Below are positions 20,153 through 32,699 of a stretch of 64,000 nt of DNA, piece by piece (positions within the stretch are counted from its first letter, which is position 1; each line of letters begins with the position of its first letter). The DNA lies in contig NC_081413.1 in assembly GCF_030272615.1 (NCBI RefSeq), forward strand, positions 560,978,445 to 561,042,444. The letters run 5' to 3'. Under the pieces are notes generated by a model that ran no database searches, was not told the DNA's origin, and saw nothing but the letters and a program-made list of their open reading frames with translations. The stretch comes from Cryptomeria japonica. Taxonomy: Eukaryota > Streptophyta > Pinopsida > Cupressales > Cupressaceae. A program made the translations under genes and the position numbers.

Positions 20153-21710
20153 ATGACTACGAGAAGAATTATTGTTGAAGAGGTATGTCTAATTTCTAAG
20201 ATTAAGACCAAAGATGTTGTTGATGCTTGTAAAGATGAAAATTGGATAAAAGCTATGGAAGAAGAGTTAAATCAGATTGAGAAGAACAATACATGGGAAC
20301 TTGTTCCGAGACCTAAAGACAAGAATGTGATTGGTATGAAATGGGTATTCAGGAATAAACTGAATGAAGATGGAGAAGTTGTTAGAAATAAAGGAAGTCT
20401 AGCATGTAAAGGATATTCATAGATGGAAGATGCTGATTTTGAGGAGAAGTTTGCTTTGGTAGCTAGAATTGAAGTTTTTTAGATTATTTCTTACATATGT
20501 TTCTCATAAATTTTTTAAGGTATATCAGATGGACGTGAAGTCAACCTTTTTGAATGGCAATTTGGAAGAAGAAATTTATATCGAACAACAAGATGGATTT
20601 TCATTAACAGATGAAAAAGACATGGTATTCATATTGAAGAAAGCACTGTGTGGACTTAAACAAGCCCCTAGAGCTGGGTATGCTAGATTGGACAAGTATT
20701 TGATGAAGTTGGGATTCTGTAAAGGAGTCACTTACAGTAATTTATGCTTCAAGATTGATAATGATAACATTTTGATTGTTAAAATTTCTCTTAATGACAT
20801 TATTTCTGGAGGAGATGATGATTTGAGTAAGAAGTTTGTTGATGATATGCAAAAAGAGTTTGAGATGTCTATGATAGGTGAGATGAAATCATTTTTGGGA
20901 TTGAGAATTACATAGATTGATAAAGGCATTTTCATATCTTAATCAAAGTATGTGAAGGAATTACTAAAGAAGTTTGGGCTAGGTGACTCCAAACTAGCTG
21001 GAACTCCTATGGTAACTAGATGCAAGATGACAAAAGATGATGAATCTCTGAAGGCTAATCAGACTTTGTATAGATATGTGATTGGTGTATTTCTATATTT
21101 GATTCAGAATAGACCAAACATTATGAATGTTGTATGCCTTGTTGCAAGATTCTAGACCGATCCTAAGGAAAGTCATATTACTACTGTGAAAAGGATGTTT
21201 AGATATTTGAAGGGAACAATTGATTATGGTTTATGGTATCCAAAGAATGATAATTTTATTTTAAGTTCTTATACATATATTGATTCAGTAGGTGATTTTG
21301 ATGAATGGAAGAGAACTTTAGGTGGTGCATTCTTTTTGGGAAATAAGTTGGTTTCCTGGGAAAGTAAGAAGCAAAACACTATTTCTTTATCTAGTATAGA
21401 AGCTTAATACATTGATGCTACTAGAATTGTACTCAAGTAATTTGGATGAAGCAGATGTTGAAGGATCTTACAATTATTTATAATGAGCCTATTATTATAT
21501 ATTGTGACAATTCAAGTGCTATCAATTATTTCTAAGAATTTGGTGTTACATTCCAAAATAAAACATATGTCAGTCAAGTTTAATTTCTTGAAAGAGAATG
21601 TGAATGATAAAGAAGGTAGATTGGAGTATATATGTACAAAGGAACAGATTGCAGGTATCTTTACAAGCCTTTTCTTGCAAATATATTTGTATATCTGAGA
21701 GAGAAGTTAG
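20153..21710 (+). pseudogene. Copia-1 reverse transcriptase and RNase H (plus strand)
   Basis: Consecutive open runs give copia reverse transcriptase: WELVPRPKDKNVIG, YQMDVKSTFLNGNLEEE (catalytic Asp of motif A), KKALCGLKQAPRAGYARLD, then LNDIISGGDDD at the motif C position, where VDD has become NDI, so a catalytic Asp is lost. Then EMKSFLGLRIT, the connection (FRYLKGTIDYGLWY) and RNase H blocks (SWESKKQNTISLSSIEA, FLKENVNDKEGRLEYICTKE). Stops at 20420, 20479, 20913, 21153, 21405 and later break it. Confidence 0.75.
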
Positions 21711-22050
21711 GGGTAATTGCCTCTGTTGATGTGAACTAGATGCATTGAGATTCATCAATTTGGTTGATTACATAGTCTTATCCTAATAGCTAGATTTATG
21801 AGCAAGTGTTGCTACTTAGAGGGAGTAGTCAATATGTGGTTTATTTTGTGTTTATGTGTTCTAAGGGGTAGAGTTACTTAGTTTTGAGAGCCTTTTGCAT
21901 TGATGTCAAAGGGGGAGAGAAGCATGTGAAAAACTGTCTTATCTATCAAAGGTAGAAACCTATGTGTGCATAATCTCAGGGGGAGTTCATTGGTGTTGAT
22001 TTCTTTCTTTGCATTGATTATTTTTCACATTCATATGTTGACAGCAATGC

Positions 22051-22063
22051 CAAAGGGGGAGAT
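22051..22063 (+). promoter_or_regulatory. Polypurine tract of copia-1
   Basis: CAAAGGGGGAGAT directly precedes the 3' LTR, as expected for the plus-strand priming site. Confidence 0.75.
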
Positions 22064-23380
22064 TGTTGGATATTAGAGTTGTTGGAATGTGTTGTTGTCA
22101 TTGATGTCAATATATTTCTATGTTCATGTGCTTCAATGTTGTAGAGAGTTGGTTTGGTTGGTATATTATAGATATGATGATGTGGATTTAAGAATTCATA
22201 CATTAGTATCTCTAGTTGATTCAACATGAGTTTTGGTGTTCCAGAAGGTGATTTGATCAACTTATGAGGTTTGTTATGAGGATGAGTTTTTTTGTTGGTT
22301 TTGTATTGCAGAGTTGTGATTTCTAGTTTGTACTGCTTTGGTATTGATTTATTAAGCTGAGCAGATTTTGGAGAGTGTTTGGGATGTTCATATGTGATCT
22401 CAGATCAAATGGCTCATGATTTGAAACTTCACAAGCCTATGTTTTAGTTTGTCAATAAGTTATGTTGGTGTTCTTGAGCTCTGGCAGAGAGATGGTGATG
22501 ATTCTTCTAATCAAAGTTCTTGTGAAGGAATTCACATTTCTTGTTGATGTTTTTTGATCGTGTTCTATCCGTGTTTCTAGTTCCCATTGATCGTTGTGTG
22601 TGTTATTGTAGATTTTTCTTATGAACATAATGCTCTTGGCCAACATGATGATTATTGCATGTTGCAGATAATCTTGGCAAGTTATTTGGTGGTATGGCAT
22701 GTTTGAGGTTTTAATTTAGGTCCATGCTATGTCATTGGTGATATTGTATTGGTCTGCATATTGATTTATGTATTATATGATGAAATTTTGTAATTAGGTC
22801 TAATGAGTGAAGCCGACCTTAAAGTTAAGGATTACAATTTATATAAATAAGTGTAATAGTCATGTAAGCCATGTGTCTACATTCTTGAGATTATTGTATG
22901 TGCGAACAAGTGAATTGATCCTTCAAAAGTGAGAAGAGAAGAGAAGTGGTGTATAGCAGATAGTGTGCTTAACCAAAAATATGATCAGGCATTTGGAGAT
23001 GCTATTCTTTTAGTTCATGTAATCCACAATGGTATCCAATCTTTGTAAGTTAGTGAGCCTTCCCTAGTTTGTATCCCTTTGTTGTTTTGAGCAATGAGCT
23101 CTAGGTAGTGTGCCTTAATGAATGTTCATTCCCCATTGTAATTTTTTGTATATACTACTGTAGAGTATCATCATATTGTGGCTATGTTCCTACCATGGTT
23201 TTTTGCTTAATGAGGTTTTCCACATTAGAAAATGTGTGTTATGTGTATTACGGTTGTGATGTTTATCTTTGTTCTTGTTGTTGATAATCAAATATGAAGT
23301 TGTGGTTAATTTGTTTAATTTTGGTGAAAACTTATTCAAACCCCCTGCTCTCAGTTTTCCTTGATTGTTGTTGGCAATAT
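22064..23380 (+). repeat. 3' LTR of copia-1
   Basis: It starts TGTTGGATATTAGAGTTG, identical to the 5' LTR start at 12924, and ends GGCAATA where the 5' copy has GCCAACA. It aligns along its length with 14120-15438, with many substitutions and small indels. Confidence 0.75.
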
Positions 23381-25244
23381 TATATTCCAAGGAAGAAAAC
23401 ATAGGTCCTAAAGGAATGATTTGTCAAATATTTTTAAAACAAACAAATATTTTCTATAATAAATTTTAAAGTATTAAATTTATTCGTTGTTAGGAATATA
23501 AAGAATCAATACAAAATGGTGATTGTTTCATTATATGAACTATATTTTTAATTATATTTTAGGGAAGAAAACATAAGTCCTAAAGATAATTTATTATAAT
23601 AAATAAGAAAGGTTAGCATTACAAATTAATAATATGAAACCAATTAGATTTTCTCTTACAATGTTATTTAAGGTTTAATCATTATTTACAATAAAGACAA
23701 TAAAGATATGTAATATATGATTAAAGAGGTAGATAAATATATTAATTATATATATTATGGAAGCTTTTTGAAAATTAAAATAAAAGATATTGTGAACAAG
23801 AGGAAAACAAGCCTTGGAGAAGGTTTGCAAAGGTAATGCTTGGAAGTACCAAAGACATATGGAGAGGATGAAGACTAAAATAGAGATTTCAAAAAGGACT
23901 TTGATGGAGAGTTTTGACGGTGAATGGAACCATCCAACAATTGAAGATGAGGAAGAAAATATAATAAAAAATTGGCTAGAAGACCAATAGGGTTCTACTT
24001 TTATGACTTGTAAGGTGTCATCTTTAAGTGTGCTAGGTCATGTGATGAGGAATTATTCATGTTGGTTCCATCTATTGTTGAGGACATCAAAGGAGTGAGA
24101 TTCCCCAAATAAAGTTATATTTTTTTCCACCTTTTTCCTTATGAAAGAAACTGTTGTAGTCACCAAGGACCATGAGCAAAGTTAGGAGGTGGGACCCTTC
24201 TTTCCCTTCTAGAAATTGGTATTTCCACTAGTCCCTCTTGTATGCATGGTTTTAAGATTGGGATGTATGCCTTTTATCTTTAGAATATGTCGAATGGATA
24301 AAGGAATGTGGTGTCAGAGGTTGATGGTTTTTTCACTCAATCCTATTTGTTGCTAATGCTCTATCTAGTGTTCCCTCTAAGCCAATGACTTTACCCTATC
24401 CTGGTAAGAATAGTTTCCAATAGGTTTTGGGGAGCTAATTTGTGTGGCTAGGCTACAAGTCTCTTTTATTTTAGTTTTTATTATTATTACTAGTTACTAT
24501 TCAATATTAATTTAATAAAAAATGGTTGTTAAATTAATTTTTAAAAGACTATTAAAAAAAATTAAAATATATACACATATTAAATAATCATTCTAGTTTT
24601 TAATTTTTTTTAAAAATTATTTATTTTACTATATTTGGAGTTTATTATTTTAATTTATATGTGTTTCATTTATTGCCTTATCACTCATAATTAAGGTAAC
24701 TATTGTATATAACAATTGATATACTTGCACTAAATTATGGTAAACTCCCAATGTGAAGTTCATCTTCAGATCTAGACCCAAACCTTGAGGGCTCACTTGT
24801 AAGAGCCTTGTCTATATATACCTTCCTTAGATTCAAAGACTTCCTAGTTCATGTGTACTAATAATAGAAAGTGTTTATAATTTTATATTGAATGAGATCT
24901 CAAACTCCCTTATAAATCATAGTCATTGATTTCTCTTCTGCTTCCAATTCAGTCTATTCATGATAGTATAATAGAAAATCCATTCAAATTAAGTGTTAGC
25001 TCCATGCCAATATCCCACACAACTATCAAGTATACATAAAGTGGATGATTTAAAGAACATTACATCTATGCATAATGACTACCTAGCAAAAAGAAAGTTG
25101 TTGCAACCTTATTCTAAACATCTTCCCCATTATATGGTTCATTAAAACATAAAGTCTTTAAGTACATCTTGATCAATAAGAGGAATATCAACACATCCCA
25201 CTCTAAACCATGGGTAATATCATTTTCCTAGTTCCTTACAACAA
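23381..25244. other. Unassigned AT-rich sequence with weak coding-like remnants
   Basis: A short phrase GGAAGAAAACATA(G/A)GTCCTAAAG occurs at about 23391 and again at about 23566. The part 23810-24440 has less AT-rich, protein-like fragments, all broken by stops, perhaps an old LINE piece. Nothing is recognised in 24450-25244. Confidence 0.35.
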
Positions 25245-26150
25245 ATTAACTTTTAAAGTGATGCTCTTATCATATATTTTATGTTTAGTGTCAATAAATT
25301 AAATATACAGAATTGAAATGAATAACAAATATCACACAATCAGAAACAAACAAACATTGAATTTATAATGGTTCACTATAGTGACTGCATCTACTTTGAA
25401 GTACAAAAAAACTCTTTACAAATCTCTTCTTTTCTACAATACATACAACAATAGTTTGCACTAGATATTTATGTTTTTCTACAATGGATTCTAACGTATA
25501 ATCATTTCAACCTGGTACAACACTGCTGAGTTCATGGTCTATCTATGTTTGACATATTTCACTATTTGTAGATATTTATTCATTGGATTAGGATGTCATG
25601 ATTCAAGGGTAATTTCTATCATGGAGGCATTCAAAATTAAGAAATAGGGATATGGTATCAATATCACAGGTGAAAAAATAATAAATCCACCTCAACTATA
25701 TCCAAATCAATTATGGCATCTAATGCATCAAATCTGTTCTATCTTGATTCAATATTATCCTTTAAATTTTGTTTGACACTTTTTTGTGCACGGAGTAAAA
25801 TAATCATAACATACTGGTTTACACTTACCTCTCAAAGTTTAAATCATATGTCTAATGTTGTGTATGTAAAGGTATTATCTTATGAGACTTTAATTTATCA
25901 ACAAATATCATCACACATAATACAAAGTTTTAAAAATACATAAGATCAATCAATCATCAATCTATTTTAATATTTAACAATAATTTCAAAATCTCTAATC
26001 AATAATTTCATATTCATTGCTGCATTTCACAAAATAACCTATTAGTGACAACTTACATGAAACTCAACTAGTATTAAACACAATAATCATCTCATCAACA
26101 TTATTTGAGAAAGAGTGAGACTTAAGTGTTCCTAGTTAACATATATGACA
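25245..26150. repeat. Dispersed repeat, copy 2 (partner at 5970-7450)
   Basis: The blocks 25245-25470 and 25815-26150 match 5970-6190 and 7095-7450 in the same order, with many substitutions. It lies directly upstream of LINE copy B. Confidence 0.6.
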
Positions 26151-26214
26151 ACATGAGCATCCATGTAGGGAAATATTTTTTTTCTAGATTTTTCTAACAA
26201 TATTTCATTGTTAT

Positions 26215-27965
26215 GAACAACATCCAACCTCTCATTCAAGTATACCAAGATATCTCTACAACTGTAATGACGGGACCTTCACTTCCCTCCCATTTCTTGC
26301 ACCCTGAACCCTACCATTTCCTTGAGCTCTTGTGTTCTTTCCCTCATCGAGGGTTGTTGTTAGCAATGTTTAAGGTTGGGGAAGTACCCCAAATGGGCTC
26401 CCATACTTTTGACCCATGTGTTGATTCCCCTTTTTTGGAAGACCCTCTAGTGGTAGATTCATCCTCTCTGTTCCTCAATACCATCATGATATCTTTGCAA
26501 AACTTTAATTGGGGACTTATGCAGATAAACTAAAAGGTGAAAGTCTTGAAAAAATGGTGAAAATATTGGAAGGCCATCTCCCCTAACTATGTTTGTTGTC
26601 AACGATAATAAAGTTGAAGTACAAAATCTTTTTGTCAACAAAGCTATTGCTGAACTAATCCTATCCTTGGTGGGGAATTTTATGGCTTTTCAACTAGCTC
26701 TAGAACTAGTGAAGAAATGGGTGTCCTCTAACTAGGAATTGAAAGGGAGTGTCTTATCTAGTGCCATGGCTAGTGGATTATTTCTCTTTAGCTTCACAAA
26801 TCAAGATGACCTAGCTATGTTTTCATGGAGGGTCCCTAGGTCTTTGGATCCTTAGACTACCTCTTGTTGTGTAAATGGAAACTAAACCTCAACCCTTGGT
26901 CTGATCTGGGTGTTGTGGCTCTGACTTGGATTCGCCTTCTAGGACTCCTTGTGGAATTTTGGAACATTGAGATTCTTAAAGGGATTGCAAACTCATTTGG
27001 TACATATTTGGCTATTGATAGTATAACACAAATTAAATCCATGCTCCTATTTGCATGTTTATGTGTTAATGTGGCCATCAATATAGTCTTACCCACAAAA
27101 ATTACTTTGTAGTTCAGACTTGGGTCTTGGGTTCAATGGATAGAAGATGAGAACGCGAAAGTCTTATGTCAAAAATGTGGAAGATATGGTCATTTGAGCT
27201 TAGAATGTAAAAGGAACAAAAACAAGAAACAACAACTGACCACTAACTTTGAGAAGATCCATCAAATGGAAAACACAAATAAGGAGGAACCACCTCATAC
27301 TAATAATGATTCAAAGGGAGACTCATCCTTGTGTGAAGATCCTCAAAAAGTGGTAGCTCCCTAACCAGAGGTGATTGTGTCTACTCTAAACAAAGATAAG
27401 AAGAAGAGTGTGGATGACCTTTTGGCTTAAACCTCTAGTGTTGAGTTGCCTATGGTTCACCCATCTCTTCCTCTCTCCTTTGAGGAACCCCTAAGATTGA
27501 ATCCCCTAGCTACTAATGATATTGTCATTGATTTGAACTAATTGGAATGCAAGGAGTAGAGAACAAAAGGAGGAAAGAAAAATGAAACTTTACCCAAGGA
27601 AAATGTTTCCCCCATCTCATTTCACTTAAGTTTGGAAGCGAGGAATACATTGATGGCGACTCCCAAGAAAATGTTCAATGGAAGTTTTGGTAACCTAAAA
27701 GAAAACTTACAGATGATGGGTTTTTCTACCACTCCACCACAAATCAAGACAAAACCCTGGTTTGAGGAGGATGAAAAATAATACAAGGGATGGGAACAAG
27801 TGCTTATCAAGAAGAAGAATAAGACATCTAATGTGGGGGTAAATATCAAAATGGGTCAACCAACTAACAAAGACTCTAGACAGAAGGAAGTGGAATAGGA
27901 GCTAGCAATAGGAAAGCAATCAACCTTGGATGGAATCCAGAAAAACAAGAAAAAGAGGAATTAAC
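26215..27965 (+). pseudogene. LINE ORF1 (DUF4283 and zinc knuckle), copy B
   Basis: The conserved core of the plant LINE ORF1 is visible at 26864-27112: a WKLNLNPWSDLGVVALTWIR start, then LLGLLVEFWNIEILKGIANS and FGTYLAIDSIT, matching the WVRLPGLPxxFW...IGxxLG pattern of DUF4283. After a TAG comes CQKCGRYGHLSLEC, a perfect CCHC knuckle (about 27172-27213), and a long Lys/Pro/Ser-rich tail to 27965. An N-terminal open run is at 26213-26533. ORF1 binds element RNA. At least eight stops break it. Confidence 0.65.
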
Positions 27966-28027
27966 CCAAAGTCGATGGGATTATCCCCTATTTAGGAAAA
28001 TAGTGTTCTTAAGACTTATATTTATAT

Positions 28028-28960
28028 GATTATCATCTCTTGGAATGTTAAGGGCCTTAACAGCCCGTTAAAACAACATATGCTCAAATGTAAGTTATTG
28101 GAACAGAAGGTGGATATCCGTATGATTCAGGAAACTAAGAGGAATAAGGATAATTTTTAGAAAGTCTTTAACTCTTTTTTGCCCTCGACTCATTTCTTGA
28201 ATAGTGACTCTGAAGGTGTCTTGAGGAGAATTGCTACCCTCTAGAACCCCTTCCTGTTTGAAGGAACTTTGGTTTCTTCTGAAAGAAACTCTCTTATTGT
28301 CAAAATGGGAAACATTAAGTCAAATTTACAATGGTTTCTGGTTAATGTTTATGCCCCAAATGTCTAAAATACAAAGGCTAGCTTATGGAGATGCAAAAAT
28401 TTACATATGAAAAATACAGATAATGAGTTATGGATGATTTTTGGAGACTTGAACCCCCCCCCTACCCCTCGGAGAAAGCTAGTGAAAATGAAGACTTCTC
28501 AGATAGTGTGAATGAACTGACTGATTTCATCACCTCCCATGGCCTCTTGGACATCCCTCTCAATGGGTCCAAATTTACCTAGACCAACAAAAAGGCAAGG
28601 GAGTCTTTTAATTTAGGTGAGACTTGATAGAGTGTCCATCTCTTCCAATTGGAACTACCTTGATTCTTTCCATCTTTGGTCATCTCCTCACTTGGGATCC
28701 AACCATAATGCTATCCTCTTAAGATTGGATGATCCTAGGACTAGAAATCCATACCCTTTCAGGTATGAATTGTTGTGGGCTAAACATAAATATTTCAAAG
28801 GGCTAGTTAAAGAATGGTGGAACACTCCTATTGTGGGTATGCCAATATTTAAAATTACCCAAAAACTTAAGATCCTCAAAGAAAGAGTCAAGGGTTGGAA
28901 TATGTATTTCTTTAGAAATATCTTTGAGAAAAAGAAGAACATCATTAATGAACTATAAGC
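28028..28960 (+). pseudogene. LINE ORF2 apurinic-type endonuclease domain, copy B
   Basis: It starts with MIIISWNVKGLNSPLKQ, the WNxRGLN block of LINE endonucleases, followed by VDIRMIQETKRNK with the catalytic Glu, VNVYAP, FGDLN (GDFN block, Asp and Asn present) and LDRVSIS. The final block reads GSNHNAILL where SDHxxI/V is usual, so the Asp of the SDH triad is Asn. The domain nicks the chromosome to prime reverse transcription. Stops and a frameshift near 28460-28600 inactivate it. Confidence 0.7.
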
Positions 28961-30610
28961 CAACCAAAATAAAATAGAAGAATAACAGTATGTGAAGCAT
29001 GACACCAAGTAGGAATTGCATTTGAGAAATCAATGGCTTATTCTCAATAGAAAAGAAGAATTGTTCTTGAAACATAAATCGAGGCTCTAGTGGCTAAAGG
29101 AAAGGGATAAGATTATGGGTTTTTTCCATCAATCCACTTTGAAACATAGAAGTCAAAATAAAATAAGATATCTTCTGAGAGAAGATGGAACCAAGGTGGA
29201 GGATGAAGAGGAAATGGTAACCCTTTTTATTGACTCTTTTAAAGCTAGTCAACTTTCGATTCATGGGGAAAATCAGGATATGAACAACATGTTGAATGTA
29301 ATACCTAGAGTTATTGAGGATTCAGATCTCCTAGACCTCAACAAAAGAGTTACCATGCAGGAGGTGAAGACTACTCTTTTCTCAATCTCTCCTAATAAGG
29401 ACCCTCGCCCTGATGGATATCTACCTACCTTTTTTCAAGACTTCTGGGATATAGTTGGGAGTTACTTATTCAATGTTGTCAGAGACTTCTTTAGAATAGG
29501 TAACCTCCTTAAACAATTAAATGCCACCTTTATTTCTTTAATTTTGAAGAATGACAATGTTGTCTCCACCAATGATTTTAGGCCTATTAGTTTATGGAAT
29601 ACTGTTTAAAAAATTCTCCCAAACCATGGTCAATAGAATAAAACCTCTGCTTGATAAAATGATCTCCAAGCACTAGAAAGTTTTTGTAGAAGGAAGACAC
29701 ATCTTAGATGCGGTCATGGTGGCCCATGAGTTAGTTGACTCCATGGATTGCAGCAAGAAACCTTTGGTGACTTTAAAATCAGATATTTCTAAAGCCCACG
29801 ATACAGTGTCATAGGAATTTCTCCTTGAAGTCCTTAAGAGATATGGTTTTAAGAGTAGATTCTTATATTTGATTAAGAAATGTATCTACACTCCTAAGTG
29901 ACCCTCAATAATGGCTGCCCCAAGGGATACTTTTCCTATGGCAAAGGGCTAAGACATGGTGACCCCCTCTCCCCCCATCTTTTCATCATTGTTGCTAAAG
30001 TGCTAGGGATTAATATTGAAAAGATTAGATATGAGGGTTCTCTAAAAGGTTTTAAAGCTGCTTCATCCCTAAACCCTACCACCCATCAACAATTTGTTGA
30101 TGATACCATAATCTTTGGTGAAGCTTTTGTCTCTAAGGAAAAGCAATAGAAAAATACCTTGGACAGGTATGCTATCATCTCAAGCGAGCACATAAAATTT
30201 GTTAAGAGAAAACTATTTTTTTTAAAATGTCAAAACCCACCCTCCTAGAAAACATATCCTCCATTATTTTTTGCCAAAATACCACCCTCCGAAACTCTTA
30301 TCTTATGTTTCCCCTTGTCTCCAAATGTCCTAATTTGAATTTCTAGAATGGCTTGCTTGAAAGATTTCAAAAGAAGTTAGTTGGCTGGAAAGGGAAACTT
30401 CTCAGCTTGGTAGGCAAGATACAGCTTCTCAAATCATGCCTTCAAAATATTCCCATTTATTGCCTCTCTTTGCTCAAGATACCTAGGGTGGTTGCTAAAA
30501 AAATTGAAAGGATCCCTATGGTTAGGTATGGAAGAAAAAAGAAAGACTTTCCATGGTCTCCTGGGTTAAAGTGTGCAGTCCTTGGAATTGTGGTGGATTG
30601 GACATAATAT
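28961..30610 (+). pseudogene. LINE ORF2 reverse transcriptase, copy B
   Basis: The open run 29115-29609 contains GFFHQSTLKHRSQNKI, SPNKDPRPDGYLPTFFQDFW (motif 0/1; the usual GPDG is RPDG), and ATFISLILKNDN with DFRPISL. After a frameshift the palm continues at 29898-30149 with GLRHGDPLSPHLF and QFVDDTIIF (catalytic DD kept, Ala to Val), and the thumb at 30353-30607. Motif A (about 29785-29800) reads in a shifted frame. Stops and at least three frameshifts make it inactive. Confidence 0.75.
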
Positions 30611-30690
30611 AGATTTAAACTTTTAATTAAGCTCTTATTTCTAAAATAGGTTGGCAATTAACTGAGGAACAAAAACACTGGACTGAAATC

Positions 30691-31560
30691 TTGAAAGACA
30701 AATACTTCCCAAGTAACAATGGGGAAAAATTCATCAATCAAGAGGAGCTACCCATAGGTTCCATCATTTGGAATAGTGTGGCTAAAACCAAACACAAAAT
30801 CAAAAGAAATGGTAAGATGATTATAGGAAATGGAAGAAAGACCGAGTTTTGGAAAGACACTTGGATGCTTGGACAGTCTCTAGATTCCCTCCAATACTTC
30901 AACAATATCAAGAAGTTCCTAAGCTATCATTTGTGGGGCAAGGTGCATTATTTCATAACTTGGAATAGGGGATAAGCTTCCTTGATTGATTTGAGCAAAA
31001 TTTTATCCTGCACTAGAACTTCAGCCCACCACTAGAAGGATAATCTTGAAGGAAGCAGCTAACTTCACTACCATACTTCCTAACTATTCTCTTTACACTC
31101 CTAGTGGGGAGGATGAATGGATATGGAAAAGGAGTGTGTCAGGGAATTTCACTATTAAGTTTGCCTACCACCTTTTGGAGGAAAATAATGACAGAGATTT
31201 AATATGGAAGGCAATTTGGATCAAGGGGCTAATCCCAAAAATTAATTGCTTTTGGTGGGTGACTGCTCATAGTCGAATTCTTACTATTGACAACCTAAAC
31301 AAAAGGGGGTTTTCTCTGATGAATAGGGGTGAGCTCTGTTATATGGACTCAAAAAGAATTAAACACATTTTTTTGCATTGCATCTTTGTTCAGGACATAT
31401 GGGAAGAAATGTGGAAGAAGCTTAACATTAATTGGGTGCAACTTAATTCTTTCAAAGATTTCCTTGAGGTGAGGTAGTTATCCCCTTACTCTCACCCGAT
31501 TTCCAAGAGTATCTAGCATCAAATTCTCTCCTTTCTAGTTTGTAACATCTAGAAAGAACA
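30691..31560 (+). pseudogene. LINE ORF2 zf-RVT region, copy B
   Basis: Two open runs (30691-30975 and 31046-31477) match copy A (853-1718). The second shows DLIWKAIWIKGLIPKINCFW, TIDNLNKRGFSLMNRGELC and KHIFLHCIFVQDIWEEM, the zf-RVT pattern of plant LINEs. One Cys of the expected pair is replaced (NRGELC versus NRCEIC in copy A), so each copy has lost a different zinc ligand. Confidence 0.7.
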
Positions 31561-31779
31561 AAACAATAGAATATTAAGAGAAGATAAGAGAAGTAGCAAA
31601 ATCCTAGCCACCATCATTATACACTAGATTAAGTAAAATATTAATGCAGAATCTACAAGTTTCTCCAAAATCCTAGCCTCTTATGGATCTCTGACTAAAA
31701 CAAGTTTGGGGAATTCGACACAACTTTTTGAATGTTAATTGGCAAAGAATGATCCTAAGAAATTTTTGTTTGTGGCAAC

Positions 31780-32240
31780 CTCCTAAAATGGGATGGATTA
31801 AGTGTAACTTTTATGATTGTTCTAAAGGCAATCTTGGGATCTCATGGGCATGAGGCTTAATTCATGATCATAAAGGCTTTTTGTTAGTTGGGTTTGGCCT
31901 AGGTCTAGGGACAACTACTAAAAATAAGGTGGAAGCTTGGGTGGCCTGGATAGGTCTTCATAGACTATATGATTTCACTAGAAGGAATGTAATTCTAGAA
32001 GGATATTCCAAACTTATTATTGATTGCCTCAATAATTTCATCTCTCCTCCGTGGGAGGTCAAAGAGATGGTGGAATTGTTTGAAAACATCATAATACAAC
32101 ATGTCTACAGAGAAGGAAATAGGTTGGCTGACCTCATTGCCAAACAAAGTCTTCATATGTCAGATTGGCATGTCTTCAAGTTTGAGACCATCTCTATAGA
32201 GTTGAAGGAAATCCTCACTAGTATGTTCGGTGCTAATTTC
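31780..32240 (+). pseudogene. LINE RNase H-like tail, copy B
   Basis: The domain begins near MGWIKCNFYDCSKGN (the Asp of the usual xxDGxSKGNP is kept, Gly lost) and, after a stop near 31857, continues open at 31881-32243 with KNKVEAWVAWIGLHRL (catalytic Glu block), VILEGYSKLIIDCLNN (DS position changed to YS), and QHVYREGNRLADLIAKQS with the terminal His/Asp pair. It ends with a short tail and TGA at 32241. This is the better of the two copies. Confidence 0.72.
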
Positions 32241-32384
32241 TGACAGTTGTTTATCGGAATTGTGACTAATTTTTGTCAGAATGCTGACAAAAGAGTCATC
32301 AAAAACTCATCGTCAGACTTTTCGATGACACCATGCACTCTGCCAATAGTGAGAATGATCACTCTTCTAGTCAAAAAAGTCATT

Positions 32385-32680
32385 GGACATACAACATCCT
32401 TGTAGGATGTTTGTTTATATTTCGTTGGAATGTCGATGGAATTCTAAAACTTTGCACCAACAAGAATGTTGTATGTTTGATGATTTTGTCATCGGTCCAC
32501 TAATATGCAGTGATGACTATCCGATAAGGAAGTGTCGTCTAACATACAACATCCTCATCAGATGTTTGTTTAGTTGGGATCTAAATTTTGATAGAATCCT
32601 ACAACTTTGCACCAACAAGAATGTTGTTGGTCCGATGATTCCATTGTCAGTGCAAAGACTAGTATTCATCATAATTTTGA
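32385..32680. repeat. Two diverged tandem copies of a roughly 165 bp unit
   Basis: ACATACAACATCCT...GATGTTTGTTTA...AACTTTGCACCAACAAGAATGTTGT occurs at about 32388-32475 and about 32550-32627. The region starts right after the LINE 3' end and contains many CATCG/GACA phrases. Its origin is unknown. Confidence 0.6.
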
Positions 32681-32699
32681 CAGCTATTTAATTAGAAAT

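Larger units (their letters stand above)
12924..23380 (+). mobile_element. Ty1/copia retrotransposon, rearranged (copia-1)
   Basis: Direct LTRs start TGTTGGATATTAGAG at 12924 and 22064. The 5' copy ends CCAACA before a degenerate tRNA-Met-type site and the 3' copy follows a polypurine tract. TATAT lies before the element and again just after it, a possible but low-complexity target duplication. Inside are gag, protease, integrase, reverse transcriptase and RNase H remnants in copia order, but the middle (about 17376-20152) is in reverse orientation and duplicates parts of both sides. Many stops show it is old and inactive. Confidence 0.8.
26215..32240 (+). mobile_element. LINE (L1-like) copy B, near full length, decayed
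   Basis: The order is ORF1 with a DUF4283-type domain and CCHC knuckle, then ORF2 with AP-type endonuclease, reverse transcriptase, zf-RVT region and RNase H-like tail. This is the architecture of plant L1 LINEs with RNase H. The last 2.3 kb are closely similar to copy A at 1-2335. Stops and frameshifts occur in every domain. The 5' boundary is uncertain; the 3' end lies near 32240 and no poly(A) tail is evident. Confidence 0.8.
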
